64,000 nucleotides of DNA, from the NCBI RefSeq assembly GCF_000242455.2, contig NC_019892.1, forward strand, positions 2,542,001-2,606,000. The letters run 5' to 3'. The notes under the pieces are model-generated. The model was not told where the DNA came from and did not search any database. It worked only from the letters and a program-made list of their open reading frames with translations. Source of the DNA: Singulisphaera acidiphila DSM 18658 (GTDB lineage Bacteria > Planctomycetota > Planctomycetia > Isosphaerales > Isosphaeraceae). The position numbers were made by a program, and so were the translations under genes. Numbering within the stretch: position 1 is the first letter of the stretch; each line of letters begins with the position of its first letter. Below are positions 63,421 to 64,000 of the stretch, piece by piece.

Positions 63421-64000
63421 ATGAATGGTTTGATTCGATCGTCCCTCAAAAATCCGATCGCCGTGACTGTGTTGTCGCTGGCGATCGTCGTGCTGGGAAC
63501 GCTGTCCGTCTACTCGATTCCGATCGACATCTTACCGGTCTTTCGTAGCCCGGCGGTGCAGACGCTGGTCTTTTACGGCGGGATGCCTGCGGCCAGCATC
63601 GAGAAGAACATCACCGCCCGACTCGAGCGTGGTGTGGTCCAGGCGACCGGGGGCCGGCGGCTCGAGTCGCGCTCGATCGTCGGCGTGAGTATCGTTCGCG
63701 ACTACTTTCGCAGTAATGTGAATCCGAGCGGAGCATTGACCGAGACGAACTCCCTGGCCGGTTGGGAATTTCCGACCATGCCCCCCGGGACGCTTCCGCC
63801 GGTCGTGCTCCCGTACGACCCGACGGGGACCACTCCGGTCTGCTTGCTTGCTCTGGACAGTCCGAACCAGGGGGAAGCGGCTCTCTTCGACACGGGCCGC
63901 TACGAGGTCCGTCCCCAGATCATGTCGCAGCCGGGAGCCAATGCCCCCTTGGTTTATGGCGGCAAGGTCCGCGCAATCATGCTCTACCTCGACCGGGTCA
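63421..64000 (+). CDS. RND efflux pump, N-terminal part (cut by window end)
   Basis: The first 193 codons of an RND permease. The N-terminal helix LKNPIAVTVLSLAIVVLGTLSVY and DILPVFRSPAVQTLVFYGG are typical RND porter starts, but the PVFRSPAVQT segment differs from AcrB (PTIAPPAV) and CzcA (PDTTPVQV). It has 59 nt to the adaptor upstream and uses ATG 63421. The substrate cannot be determined from this part. Confidence 0.88.
   Translation, partial: MNGLIRSSLKNPIAVTVLSLAIVVLGTLSVYSIPIDILPVFRSPAVQTLVFYGGMPAASIEKNITARLERGVVQATGGRRLESRSIVGVSIVRDYFRSNVNPSGALTETNSLAGWEFPTMPPGTLPPVVLPYDPTGTTPVCLLALDSPNQGEAALFDTGRYEVRPQIMSQPGANAPLVYGGKVRAIMLYLDRV

Overview
The window looks like chromosomal DNA of a planctomycete, most likely of the Isosphaeraceae/Gemmataceae side of the phylum. 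The basis is GC-rich sequence, a Ser/Thr kinase with a C-terminal helical-repeat region next to an ECF sigma factor, a secreted protein carrying the N-terminal LE-x-R-x-VPS motif typical of planctomycetes, many Tat-type signal sequences (xRRxFL), and DevBCA-like and heavy-metal RND systems. No rRNA, tRNA, CRISPR array or intact insertion sequence was seen.

Left part (1-12 kb): a secreted esterase and an FAD aromatic-type monooxygenase; two paralogous AraC-type regulators, one divergent from the monooxygenase and the other from an O-methyltransferase, sharing a spaced DNA motif in front of each; a three-gene ABC importer of the iron(III)/thiamine type with 4-nt gene overlaps; and an Lrp regulator with an EamA exporter.

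Centre (12-31 kb): the most notable locus is a two-gene natural product pathway, a fully reducing type I PKS (KS-AT-DH-ER-KR-ACP, 2224 aa) followed 15 nt later by a one-module NRPS (C-A-PCP-TE, 1388 aa). The predicted product is a reduced acyl chain joined to one amino acid. Next to it lies an isochorismatase-like hydrolase/AbrB-type membrane protein operon whose promoter, and that of the nearby TetR gene, carry TTGAG-N6-CTCA(A/G) operators. Between them is a gene graveyard: a broken patatin-like phospholipase joined to the start of a second isochorismatase copy. A DevCAB-like (permease, ATPase, membrane fusion) exporter follows.

Right-centre (31-45 kb): an MFS exporter and its divergent HxlR regulator; a three-gene set of secreted proteins (two tandem paralogues of unknown function and a PD40 propeller) divergent from a Gfo/Idh/MocA oxidoreductase; and a heavy-metal RND efflux locus whose adaptor has four N-terminal Cys/His repeats, preceded by a small exported His/Cys protein with a putative leaderless promoter. 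A strong hairpin separates this from the next block.

Right part (44-64 kb): a minus-strand run of ECF sigma factor, duplicated LE-motif protein, Ser/Thr kinase, Gly/Pro-rich LTxxQ protein, Tat-exported intradiol dioxygenase and EF-hand protein; an inverted-repeat element; a class C beta-lactamase-like serine hydrolase; a GntR/MFS/N-acetylneuraminate-lyase-type catabolic locus; a SnoaL-like protein; a RHH/PIN toxin-antitoxin pair; and a two-component system divergent from a second RND efflux system that runs off the window. Residue numbers are hand counts, and all functions are inferred from motifs and recalled family features, not searches.
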